Below the pieces are notes generated by a model. That model was not told where the DNA came from, made no database searches, and saw only the letters and a program-made list of their open reading frames with translations. A stretch of 25,313 nt of DNA, taken from contig PLNO01000102.1 of the NCBI GenBank assembly GCA_003141795.1, forward strand, positions 1-25,313, read 5' to 3'. Shown here one piece after another: positions 6,969 through 14,135 of the stretch. Numbering within the stretch: the first letter of the stretch is position 1; every line of letters begins with the position of its first letter. A program made the position numbers and the translations under genes. The stretch is from Spirochaetaceae bacterium (GTDB lineage: Bacteria > Spirochaetota > Spirochaetia > SZUA-6 > Fen-1364).

Positions 6969-7472
6969 ATGGAAATGTTCCAGCTTGTCGACAGGAATGG
7001 CATTCCCACTGGCCAGGCCACGCGGGAGGAATGCCACGGCAACCCGAGCCTCCTCCACCTCGTCGTGCATCTCCACGTCTTCGATCGGGAGGGGCGGTTG
7101 TACCTCCAGAAACGATCGCTGACCAAGGACACGAACCCCGGGCTCTGGGATACGTCGGTCGGTGGGCACGTCACCGCCGGTGAGCCGGTGGAACGGGCGC
7201 TTTTGCGCGAGGCGCGCGAAGAGCTGGACATCGACGCGACAGTCGCGGTCTTCCTCTACGCGATGCTGAACGAAGGTGATTTCGAGAGCGAATATGCGCG
7301 TTGCTATTCTCTCGTGTGGCCGGGGGAGATCCATCCCGATCCCGTCGAGATCGAAGAGGGGCGGTTCTTCACGATGGACGAGGTGAACACCGCCGTTGGA
7401 ACCGGCATTCTCACCCCGCTGTTCGAGCGCGAGTGGCCCCTGCTGCTCCTGCACAGGAAAGGCGTGCGGTGA
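6969..7472 (+). CDS. Nudix hydrolase
   Basis: This is a 167-aa cytosolic hydrolase acting on a nucleoside diphosphate linked to another group. The complete Nudix box GGHVTAGEPVERALLREA followed by REELDI lies at about 65-88, with all the conserved Gly, Glu and REXXEE positions. The opening MEMFQLVDRNGIPTGQATREECH and LHLVVHLHVFDREGRLYLQKRS resemble the YfcD/isopentenyl-diphosphate-isomerase-like subgroup. The specific substrate is not readable; I do not call it Idi because the isomerase-specific Cys/Glu arrangement is not evident. The ATG start has no Shine-Dalgarno but sits right at a predicted transcription start. Its stop overlaps the GTG of the 7TM-PAS protein (GTGA), so the two are co-transcribed and coupled. 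Confidence 0.88.
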   Translation: MEMFQLVDRNGIPTGQATREECHGNPSLLHLVVHLHVFDREGRLYLQKRSLTKDTNPGLWDTSVGGHVTAGEPVERALLREAREELDIDATVAVFLYAMLNEGDFESEYARCYSLVWPGEIHPDPVEIEEGRFFTMDEVNTAVGTGILTPLFEREWPLLLLHRKGVR

Positions 7473-8749
7473 CTTTCAATCCCACGTGGACGACCCTGGT
7501 TCCTGTCACCGCCGCGGCCCTTGCCGCCGTGGTGGCGGTGCTCGGCCGTCTGCACAAGGGCATCCCCGGAGGGCTCACCTTCACCCTCATGATGTGCGCG
7601 GTGCTCGAATGGATGCTTTTCTCAGGGCTCGCCGATGCCGCCGTGAGCCAGACTGACAAGCGGCTCTTCTCCGTCCTCGGAGACATCGGCATGGTGGCCG
7701 TGGCCCCGCTCCTCGTGCAGTTCAGCCTCTGGTACCGCAGCCGGGAGAGGGCCGCACACTGGTGGCAGTTCCTGATGATCTGGGCCATTCCCCTTGTCAT
7801 CCTCACGCTCATGTTTACGAACGAGCTGCTCCACGCTCTCTGGATGGCCTCCGATCTCCGTTTTCACGGCCAGCATCAGTCGCTTTTCTTCGTGAACGGC
7901 AGGCGGTGGAGGCAGACCCTTTTCGGCTACTCCCTGGGCTACACGCTGTTGGGCTGCGTCATCATCGCGCAGCCCCGCGGAGGCACCCAGTCCTTTTACA
8001 TGCGCCAGACCGTCGTGCTCATCACCGGCTTCGTGCTCCCGATTCTTGGCGGAGTGCTCGCTCTGGTACCGATCTTTCCGCATTCCGCGATCGATCCTAT
8101 AGGCATCGGATTCTCCTGCATGGGGCTCGTGCTTCTGGCCGGCATGCGGAACTTCCGGCTCATGGACGTCGTGCCTGTCGCGCGGAACGCGATCATCGAG
8201 AAGATGACCGACGGCCTCGTCGTGTTCGACATCGCCGCGCGCATCGTGGACATCAATCCCGTGGCGGTGGCGCTGCTGGGTGAGGGGGTTTCGTCGATCG
8301 GGACGTCCGCCGACGTGGCCCTGGGGGCGTGGTACGAGAAGGTTCTGCGCCTGCGCGCCGCGGGGGACGGGCATGTCGAGGCGGCCCACCTTTTCGACCC
8401 CGAGAGATGGTACGACCTGCAGCTCACCACGCTCCGCGACAATACGGGCGCCGCCTACTGCTGGCTTCTCGTTGTCCGTGATCTGACGGACCGAAAGAAG
8501 GTGGAGCGGGACCGGGAGATGCTGATAGACGACCTGGGGGAAGCGCTTGCCGACATCCAGACCTTGAGCGGTCTCCTGCCGATCTGCGCCTCGTGCAAGA
8601 AGATCCGCGACGACTCGGGGTACTGGCAGCAGCTGGAACAGTACATCACCGCGCACTCCGAGGCGCAGTTCAGCCACGGTATCTGCCCGGATTGCGCGCG
8701 GAAGCTCTACCCCGGCCTCCTGGACGAGGGACCGGGTTCCTCCAAATAA
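7469..8749 (+). CDS. Membrane sensor: 7TM domain, PAS domain and C-terminal four-cysteine module, no kinase
   Basis: This inner-membrane signalling protein has 426 aa from GTG 7469, which overlaps the Nudix stop. Residues about 8-225 hold seven hydrophobic segments in the layout of the 7TM domain found at the N-terminus of some histidine kinases; the segment around TNELLHALWM and the later Y-rich helix fit that family. Residues about 238-345 are a PAS domain (IIEKMTDGLVVFDIAARIVD, ending VVRDLTDRKKVE), followed by a short coiled coil. The last 55 residues have LPICASCKKIRDDSGYW and FSHGICPDCARKLYP, with Cys373, Cys376, Cys406 and Cys409, probably a metal-binding knuckle. That tail is a recurrent end-piece of PAS and response-regulator proteins. 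No HisKA, HATPase, GGDEF or EAL output is present. The 3' end overlaps the convergent carbonic anhydrase gene by 43 bp. Confidence 0.82.
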   Translation: MTFNPTWTTLVPVTAAALAAVVAVLGRLHKGIPGGLTFTLMMCAVLEWMLFSGLADAAVSQTDKRLFSVLGDIGMVAVAPLLVQFSLWYRSRERAAHWWQFLMIWAIPLVILTLMFTNELLHALWMASDLRFHGQHQSLFFVNGRRWRQTLFGYSLGYTLLGCVIIAQPRGGTQSFYMRQTVVLITGFVLPILGGVLALVPIFPHSAIDPIGIGFSCMGLVLLAGMRNFRLMDVVPVARNAIIEKMTDGLVVFDIAARIVDINPVAVALLGEGVSSIGTSADVALGAWYEKVLRLRAAGDGHVEAAHLFDPERWYDLQLTTLRDNTGAAYCWLLVVRDLTDRKKVERDREMLIDDLGEALADIQTLSGLLPICASCKKIRDDSGYWQQLEQYITAHSEAQFSHGICPDCARKLYPGLLDEGPGSSK

Positions 8750-9252
8750 TCCGCTGCCGCTTCCTCGGCAAGCCGGACATATTCACTTGCGTTTTCCCGG
8801 ATTCTTTCCAGCGTGGCGTCGTCCACCGTTCGCAGCGCCCTTGCAGGGCTGCCGATGATGAGCGATCGCGGGGGGAACGTCTTTCCCTCCGTGACCAGCG
8901 CGCCGGCACCGACGATGCTTTCCTTCCCGATCACCGCGCCGCTCAGTACCACGGCGCCCATGCCGACGAGGCAGTCGTCCCCTACCGTGCAGCCGTGCAG
9001 AACGGCATTGTGACCCACCGTCACGCCGCGTCCCAGCGTGAGCGGGAGGCCCGTGTCCACGTGGAGCGTCGCCCCGTCCTGGATGTTCGTCCCCTCGCCG
9101 ATGGAGATCGGGGCGAGGTCGGCGCGGATGGTGGCGCTGAACCACACGCTCGTGCGCGGCTCCAAAGCCACGTCGCCCGCAACCTCGGCGTTCCACGCGA
9201 TGAATGCCGCGGCCCCGGTCCGCGGCGCTTTCCCGCCGATGCGATGAATCAT
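8707..9252 (-). CDS. Gamma-class carbonic anhydrase-like protein
   Basis: This is a 181-aa left-handed beta-helix (hexapeptide repeat) protein of the gamma-carbonic anhydrase/YrdA/PaaY family, predicted to be a trimer with metal at subunit interfaces. The three metal histidines are visible: LHVDTG (His64), TVGHNAVLHG (His81 and His86). RADLAPISIGEGTNIQDGA carries the conserved Arg, Asp and Gln-Asp. Members interconvert CO2 and bicarbonate or act on CoA thioesters; many have weak or no anhydrase activity, so activity is not certain. The ATG at 9252 is preceded by AGGGAGGG, a strong Shine-Dalgarno. It has its own promoter with an unusually long leader for this window. The C-terminal tail (about 165-181) after the beta-helix is helical and Glu-rich. 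Confidence 0.9.
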   Translation of the reverse strand: MIHRIGGKAPRTGAAAFIAWNAEVAGDVALEPRTSVWFSATIRADLAPISIGEGTNIQDGATLHVDTGLPLTLGRGVTVGHNAVLHGCTVGDDCLVGMGAVVLSGAVIGKESIVGAGALVTEGKTFPPRSLIIGSPARALRTVDDATLERIRENASEYVRLAEEAAADYLEEPGPSSRRPG

Positions 9253-9285
9253 CCCGACCCTCCCTGACCCCGTACTGTCTGCTCG

Positions 9286-9309
9286 GCAACCCCTGAGCGC
9301 AGGAGTTGC
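9286..9309 (-). other. Hairpin in the carbonic anhydrase 5' leader
   Basis: GCAAC-CCCTG-AGCG-CAGGA-GTTGC is a ten-position stem with one A/C mismatch and a four-base loop. It lies about 34-57 bases upstream of the start codon, inside the predicted transcript. There is no following T-run, so it is not a clear terminator. Confidence 0.55.
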
Positions 9310-9333
9310 GCGTTGGAGTGCCTCCCCTGCATG

Positions 9334-9370
9334 GTGCGGGAGTATAGTCCGCCCTCTCTCGCTGGGGCAA
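9334..9370 (-). promoter_or_regulatory. Sigma70-like promoter of the carbonic anhydrase gene
   Basis: On the minus strand TTGCCC (9370-9365), 18 bp, TATACT (9346-9341). Predicted +1 is near 9334, giving a leader of about 82 nt to the ATG at 9252. The 160-bp gap 9253-9412 holds only this promoter, the hairpin and the Shine-Dalgarno. Confidence 0.6.
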
Positions 9371-9412
9371 GCAGAGACCGCCGGCTGTGCGCCGCCCGCT
9401 CCACGGCGCCCG

Positions 9413-10618
9413 CTACGCGGCGAGGATCTCCCGAAGGGCCCCGATGAGCCTGTCGATCTCTTCGTGGGTGTTGAACACGTGCGTCGAGGCGCGCACCGTG
9501 CCCTCGAGGCGGAGACGGTGATGGAGCACGTGCGCGCAGTGATAGCCGCCGCTCACGAGGATCTGATACCTGTCGCAGAGCATCCGTGCAAGAGACTCCT
9601 GCGTGAAACCCGGAGCACGGACGCTGAAGGTGGCAAGACCGATTCGCTGCGCGGCGGGGGCAGAGCCGGCGACGATGACTATGCCCGGGAGGGTCCGTAG
9701 GCAGTCGACGAGGTGCGCCCCGAGTGACTGCGAGTGCTCGAGGACCCTGTCCATGCCGATCCCGCGCAGCCACGTGACGGCCGCCCCCAAACCGATCGCG
9801 CCCTCGATGTTCGGCGTGCCCGCCTCGAAGCGCTGGGGCACCTCGTGCACCTCGAACCTGTCCTCCCCGTGATAGCGGACCATGCCGCCGCCGGTCTGGT
9901 AAAGGGCGAGCTCCGCAAGACGGTCTCGTTTGCCGTACAACACCCCGATGCCGGACGGGCCCAGGAGCTTGTGCCCGGAAAAGGCCAGAAAATCACAGTC
10001 CATGGCGCGCACGTCGATGGGCAGGTGGCCCGCGCTCTGCGAGGCGTCGACGAGGAGCGGCAGGCCGTGGCGATGCGCGGCGTCCGCCCACGCGCGGACC
10101 GGGGCGATCACGCCCGCCGTGTTGGAGACGTGCGCGAGCGCGAGCATCCGGGTGCGCGGAGAGATTGCCTTCTCCACATCGTCGTACAGCGGCAGGCCGT
10201 CCTCGGTGAGGCCGAGGGGAACGGTGGTCGCGCGCACGCGCCAGGGCAGGTAGTTGGAGTGATGCTCGAGCGCCGTGATCACCACCTCGTCCTCGGGGGA
10301 AAGCCCCATGCCGGAGGCGACGAGGTTGATGCTCTCCGTCGAATTGCGCGTGAAGACGATCTCCGAGGGGGACGCGTTGATGAAGGAGGCGATCGCGCGC
10401 CGCGCCTCCTCATAGGAGTCCGTGACTTCGTCGGCGAGGGTGTGCACGCCCCGGTGCACATTGGCCGTCGCGCCGGTGTACACGGCCGTCACGGCGTCGA
10501 TGACGCATTGCGGCTTCGGGGAGGTGGATGCGCTGTCCAGGTACGTGATGGGGCGATCGTCGATCGTCCTGCGCAGCAGGGGGAACTCCGCCCGGGTGTA
10601 GGAGAGGGGATCGCTCAT
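9413..10618 (-). CDS. SufS/CsdA-like cysteine desulfurase (class V aminotransferase fold)
   Basis: This PLP enzyme takes sulfur from cysteine as a persulfide and passes it to an acceptor. It has 401 aa, normal for the group. YLDSASTSPKP opens the fold, RGVHTLADEVTDSYE and TRNSTESINLV follow, EHHSNYLPW holds the PLP-stacking His, and VDASQSAGHLPIDV the PLP Asp. FSGHKLLGPSGIGVLYG carries the Schiff-base Lys217, and RFEAGTPNIEG and the VRASTHVFNTHEEIDRL end are typical. The persulfide Cys is present as GGYHCA (Cys361), at the position of SufS-type GHHCA. The ATG overlaps the TGA of the upstream adenylate-forming ligase (ATGA), so both are translated together. No sufBCD or sufU/E is nearby, so a dedicated partner in an unknown sulfur-transfer step is more likely than general Fe-S assembly. 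An epimerase or lyase of the same fold is possible. Confidence 0.85.
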   Translation of the reverse strand: MSDPLSYTRAEFPLLRRTIDDRPITYLDSASTSPKPQCVIDAVTAVYTGATANVHRGVHTLADEVTDSYEEARRAIASFINASPSEIVFTRNSTESINLVASGMGLSPEDEVVITALEHHSNYLPWRVRATTVPLGLTEDGLPLYDDVEKAISPRTRMLALAHVSNTAGVIAPVRAWADAAHRHGLPLLVDASQSAGHLPIDVRAMDCDFLAFSGHKLLGPSGIGVLYGKRDRLAELALYQTGGGMVRYHGEDRFEVHEVPQRFEAGTPNIEGAIGLGAAVTWLRGIGMDRVLEHSQSLGAHLVDCLRTLPGIVIVAGSAPAAQRIGLATFSVRAPGFTQESLARMLCDRYQILVSGGYHCAHVLHHRLRLEGTVRASTHVFNTHEEIDRLIGALREILAA

Positions 10619-11967
10619 GCGTAGAGCGCCTCGACGCTGGGCAACGGCGCCGCGTGGGCGAGGCGGAACTTGCCCGACTGCTCGGGGGCGAGTGCTGCGT
10701 CGAGGCGCGTCTCCACGGCCGCCCCGCGCCCGTACACGGAGCGCAGGCTCTCCTGCACCGCCTCGCGCGTCCGTTCCTCGGCACCGCGCTCGCTCTGGTA
10801 GCGCGCAACGTAGCGGCCGTGTCCGACCTGCTCCACGAGGTACCCGGTGAGCTCGGTCGCCTCGGCCAAGGCGTCGTCCAGCGCCTTCGCGGTCACCGTG
10901 CGGCCCTCCGTCGTGAACGTCACGTCCCGGCTTCTCCCCTCGATCGACGCCACGGTGAGGCCGTCCGTTCTGCCGCACGGGCAGGGGGCGGGGGCGATCC
11001 GCGCGAGATCCCCCACGTCGAAACGCAGGAGCGTGAACCACGGGTTGTCCAGCGTGCTCACGAGGATCCGCCCGACGTGGGGGTCGCCGATCTCCTGACG
11101 GAAGGGCTGGATGTCGACGTGGCAGGTGGCCGTGTTCTGGTGGAAGGCGCCCGCCTCGCACTGCGTGAAGACGTGCCCCGTCTCCGTGGACCCGTAGGAG
11201 CTCACCACGGGAACGCCGGGAAACCCCGAGCGGATCGCCCGCAGGTGCATGCGGGAGGGAAACTCGTAGGTGAGGACGATGCAGGCGGGACGGTACAGCT
11301 CGATGCCCGCATCGGCACACGCGCGACTGAGGATCGCGAGGTACGCGGGATCCGACTCCAGTATCTCCGGCTGAAATAGACGAAGCTCCTCGGCCATGCG
11401 GCGCACGTTCTGCGCGTCCCAGGAGGTGGGGTCAGGGCTCTGGTTGAGGAAGAGGAGGGAATCGACGATACGGTCCTTCATCGGCGCATCGCCCACGTGG
11501 CAGATGTTTCCGGCGCACAGCGGCGACGTGAGGACCGCCTCGCGATGGGTGTGGGAGAAGATCCTCGCCAGCACGGGGTTGATCCGTGCTGCTTCCCGCT
11601 CGGACCTGTCCCACCAGGCCTGATGCCATACGACGGACACACGGTCCTCGGAGGTGCCGCTCGTCGTGACGATCTCGATCTCTCCCGAGGCAAAGCCGGA
11701 CTTTCGGGCGTGCTCGTCGTCCATGAATCCCCGCGGAACGTTCGCGCGCACGTCGCGCTTGCCGAGGGTGGGTAACGCGGCGAATCGCAGCGCGATGGGG
11801 ACCCCAGGACCGGGGTCTTTCGATTTCCAGCCCCTGTAGAAAGGGACCGAAGTGAAAGCATGCTCGAGAACGGATGCGCACCGAACGTCGTTAGGAACAG
11901 AGTACGAGATGATCTCCCCCTTTCGTCTCTGCCGGTGAGTGTATGCTGTGGGTGGGACGGATGTCAT
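10615..11967 (-). CDS. Adenylate-forming ligase, phenylacetate-CoA ligase (PaaK)-like
   Basis: This enzyme should activate a carboxylic acid as its acyl-AMP, classically passing it to CoA. It has 450 aa. Core motifs are complete: TTSGTSEDR (P-loop-like, about 101-109), SSYGSTETG (256-264), LLRFDVGDLARIAP (313-326), CPCGRTDG (329-336), IEGRSRD (342-348) and the catalytic C-terminal lysine in EQSGKFR (429-435). It groups with PaaK/CapK-type short ligases, not long acyl-CoA synthetases. The natural substrate is unknown. I chose ATG 11967 over the in-frame ATG at 12000: the latter has AAGGG with no spacer, while an extended -10 (TGG-TATATT) puts +1 within two bases of 11967. Its stop overlaps the start of the cysteine desulfurase gene, an unusual pairing that suggests acid activation followed by sulfur transfer. 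Confidence 0.8.
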   Translation of the reverse strand: MTSVPPTAYTHRQRRKGEIISYSVPNDVRCASVLEHAFTSVPFYRGWKSKDPGPGVPIALRFAALPTLGKRDVRANVPRGFMDDEHARKSGFASGEIEIVTTSGTSEDRVSVVWHQAWWDRSEREAARINPVLARIFSHTHREAVLTSPLCAGNICHVGDAPMKDRIVDSLLFLNQSPDPTSWDAQNVRRMAEELRLFQPEILESDPAYLAILSRACADAGIELYRPACIVLTYEFPSRMHLRAIRSGFPGVPVVSSYGSTETGHVFTQCEAGAFHQNTATCHVDIQPFRQEIGDPHVGRILVSTLDNPWFTLLRFDVGDLARIAPAPCPCGRTDGLTVASIEGRSRDVTFTTEGRTVTAKALDDALAEATELTGYLVEQVGHGRYVARYQSERGAEERTREAVQESLRSVYGRGAAVETRLDAALAPEQSGKFRLAHAAPLPSVEALYA

Positions 11968-11980
11968 ATCTAATATACCA
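11965..11980 (-). promoter_or_regulatory. Candidate extended -10 promoter of the ligase-desulfurase operon; near-leaderless
   Basis: On the minus strand TGG-TATATT (11980-11972) forms an extended -10 box. Predicted +1 falls near 11965, within two bases of the ATG at 11967. No clear -35 box and no Shine-Dalgarno are seen. Confidence 0.4.
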
Positions 11981-12020
11981 GTTTTCCCGTTGAGTGGCAT
12001 CCCTTGGGACTCCCCGTGAT

Positions 12021-12056
12021 TTGACCGATTCCGGCTCGGGTCGTACCTTTCTTCCA
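12021..12056 (+). promoter_or_regulatory. Sigma70-like promoter of the peroxiredoxin gene
   Basis: TTGACC (12021-12026), 17 bp, TACCTT (12044-12049). Predicted +1 is near 12056, the first base of AGGAGG, so the leader would be only about 12 nt. The site lies in the 100-bp divergent gap with the ligase gene. Confidence 0.55.
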
Positions 12057-12067
12057 GGAGGACGACA

Positions 12068-12553
12068 ATGAGCGTGTCCCTTTCAGAAGGCCAGAAGGCC
12101 CCGATGTTTTCCCTGAGGGATCAGAACGGGAAGGCGGTGAAACTGTCCGATTACAAGGGGAAGAAGGTCCTGGTCTATTTCTACCCCCGCGCCGACACCC
12201 CGGGGTGTACGACGCAGTCCTGCGCGGTGCGCGACGCCCGCCAGGACATGAAGAAGCTCAATGTCGACGTCGTCGGCATCAGCCCCGATGAGCCCGAGGA
12301 TCAGAAGAAGTTCGACGTGAAGTACGGTCTGGGCTTCCCGCTTCTTGCCGACACGGACCACGCCGCAGCGGAAGCCTGGGGGGCCTGGGGCGAAAAGACG
12401 AGCTATGGAAAGACCTCCATGGGGATCATCCGCTCGTCATTCCTCATCGACGAGAAGGGCAGCGTGGTGCGGGCGTGGTACAAGGTGAAACCCGAGGACA
12501 CCGTGCCCAATGCCAACGAGGTCCTGGAGCAGATGGCCGCCTCCGGGAGGTGA
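12068..12553 (+). CDS. bcp: Peroxiredoxin, Bcp/PrxQ type
   Basis: This thioredoxin-fold thiol peroxidase reduces hydrogen peroxide and organic hydroperoxides. It has 161 aa. VYFYPRADTPGCTTQSCAVRD (written here across the active site) holds the peroxidatic Cys47 and the resolving Cys52 five residues later, the atypical 2-Cys arrangement of Bcp/PrxQ. FPLLADTD and the IIRSSFLIDEKGSVVRAWY region with the conserved Arg are also present. There is no signal peptide, so it is cytosolic, recharged by thioredoxin in known members. AGGAGG (12056-12061) lies six bases before ATG 12068. It is a single-gene unit, with the nadB stop only four bases beyond its TGA on the other strand and no room for a separate terminator. 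Confidence 0.94.
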   Translation: MSVSLSEGQKAPMFSLRDQNGKAVKLSDYKGKKVLVYFYPRADTPGCTTQSCAVRDARQDMKKLNVDVVGISPDEPEDQKKFDVKYGLGFPLLADTDHAAAEAWGAWGEKTSYGKTSMGIIRSSFLIDEKGSVVRAWYKVKPEDTVPNANEVLEQMAASGR

Positions 12554-12557
12554 GGGG

Positions 12558-14135
12558 TCACTGCTCGACGAAGTGGCACCCCACGGACTTGCCGTTGGAA
12601 TACGCCGCGGAGACGATCACACGGGAGGCGAGCAGCGCGTTGCGCAACTCGATGAGGGGCCGGGTGAGAGCGGCCTGGCGGTAGAACTGCTCGATCCTGT
12701 GGCTGAGGTAGTTGAGGTCGGCAAGCGCGCGTTCCAGGCGCTTGCGCGTGCGGATGATGCCGGCATAGTTCCACATCGTCGATTGCAGGCTCAGCATGTC
12801 CTGCTGGATGAGGATGGGATCGAACTCCTCCGTGGGAGCCGGATGCACCCAGTCGGGGATGCTCCGCCTGAGCGCCGGGGAGACCGATGCCGGATGCGCG
12901 ACGATGTCCCTCCCCGCCGCGGTCCCGTAGTACAGCCCTTCCAGGAGGGACACCGAGGCCAGGCGATTGGCGCCGTGTACGCCCGTGCACGACGCCTCCC
13001 CCGCCGCGTACAGCCCCGGCACCGAGGTGCGCCCGGTGAGCCCTACCTTCACCCCGCCGCAGAAGTAGTGCGCAGCCGGGACCACCGGTATCGGCTCGCG
13101 GCGGATGTCCAGCCCGATCTTCATGCACTGGGCGAAGATGTCCGGGAAACGCTCCTCCAGCGGAGAGTCCGCCACGGAGCGCGCGTCGAGGAACAGGTAG
13201 TCTGTTCCCTCGCTCTGCATCTCCCTGTACATGGCACGGGCCACCTCGTCGCGGGGGGCGAGGTCGGCGCGCTCCGCATCGTAGCGCGGCATGAACTTCT
13301 CCCCCGCATGGTTGACCAGACGCGCCCCCTCGCCCCGCAGGGCTTCGGAGATGAGGAAGCGCTTCACGTCCCGGTGGAAGAGGACCGTGGGGTGGAACTG
13401 TATGTATTCCGCATTGATGATTTCCGCGCCGACCCTGCTTGCCATGGCCAGGCCGTCCCCCGTGGCCCCCGGAGGATTGGAGGTATGGAGAAAGAGATTG
13501 CCGACCCCTCCCGTGGCAAGAACGACCGCAGGGGCGAAGAACGCCTTCACAGCGCCGGCCTCCATGTCCCAGAGGTAAGCGCCGATCACGCGCGTTTTCC
13601 TGTAGCGCTCCTGCGGGTCGATCGAGTTGTGCGTGTTGGTGATGAGCTCCACGGCGACGTGGGAGGCGAAGGTGCGGATCCGCGGGTGGCCCTCCACGGC
13701 GGCCAGGAGAGACGTCTCTATCGCCCGACCCGTCGTGTCCTTGGAGAAATAGATGCGCCGCACGGAATGCGCCGCCTCCTGGGTGCGTGCCGGACGACCG
13801 TGGGAATCCGTCGTGAAGGGAACGTGGAGCCTGTCCACGAGGAGTGACTCCACGAGTGCCGGACCTTCGGCGGCGAGAAGGTCGACCGCCTCGCGGGAGT
13901 TGATCTGGTCCCCGGCCACCATGATGTCTTTGGCAAGCAGCTCGGGGGAGTCGGATTCCCCCGTGGCGACGATCCCCCCCTGGGCGTAGCGCGTGTTGCA
14001 CTCCAGCAGCACGGGCTCCTTGGAGATCACCGCTACGGACCGTCCCGCATCCGCGGCGGCGAGCGCCGCCGTGAGCCCCGCGATGCCCGAGCCGAGAATG
14101 ATGAGGTCGAACTCGAAGTCAGATGCAGCCGTCAC
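12558..14135 (-). CDS. nadB: L-aspartate oxidase
   Basis: This flavoenzyme oxidises L-aspartate to iminoaspartate, which quinolinate synthase (NadA) condenses to quinolinate for NAD. It has 525 aa. The FAD-binding GSGIAGLTAALAAADAG lies at about 15-31. NTRYAQGGIVA, HSVRRIYFSKDTTGRAIE, LATGGVGNLF and NPPGATGDGLAMA follow, then EYIQFHPTVL (NadB-characteristic, versus succinate dehydrogenase), MPRYDAERADLAPRDEVARA, and the C-terminal GLYAAGEASCTGVHGANRLA and SLLEGL. A helical C-terminal domain completes it. GTG 14135 is chosen as the start: it overlaps the nadC TGA (GTGA), and the fold begins just after. The frame is open further upstream only as antisense of nadC. No nadA is in the window, so quinolinate synthase must be encoded elsewhere. 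Confidence 0.93.
   Translation of the reverse strand: MTAASDFEFDLIILGSGIAGLTAALAAADAGRSVAVISKEPVLLECNTRYAQGGIVATGESDSPELLAKDIMVAGDQINSREAVDLLAAEGPALVESLLVDRLHVPFTTDSHGRPARTQEAAHSVRRIYFSKDTTGRAIETSLLAAVEGHPRIRTFASHVAVELITNTHNSIDPQERYRKTRVIGAYLWDMEAGAVKAFFAPAVVLATGGVGNLFLHTSNPPGATGDGLAMASRVGAEIINAEYIQFHPTVLFHRDVKRFLISEALRGEGARLVNHAGEKFMPRYDAERADLAPRDEVARAMYREMQSEGTDYLFLDARSVADSPLEERFPDIFAQCMKIGLDIRREPIPVVPAAHYFCGGVKVGLTGRTSVPGLYAAGEASCTGVHGANRLASVSLLEGLYYGTAAGRDIVAHPASVSPALRRSIPDWVHPAPTEEFDPILIQQDMLSLQSTMWNYAGIIRTRKRLERALADLNYLSHRIEQFYRQAALTRPLIELRNALLASRVIVSAAYSNGKSVGCHFVEQ

Noticed and set aside
5441..7183. A 580-codon open frame inside the acyl-CoA synthetase gene
   Set aside because: It is Arg/Pro/Gly-rich out-of-frame reading of a G+C-rich gene with complete family motifs in the other frame.
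10619..11320. N-terminal extension of the cysteine desulfurase
   Set aside because: It overlaps the ligase gene in another frame and is not related to the family; the ATG at 10618 with ATGA overlap is the natural start.
12545..12562. Terminator between the convergent peroxiredoxin and nadB genes
   Set aside because: Only four bases separate the stops and no stem with a T-run is present. The deacetylase/usp and sensor/anhydrase ends likewise lack one.
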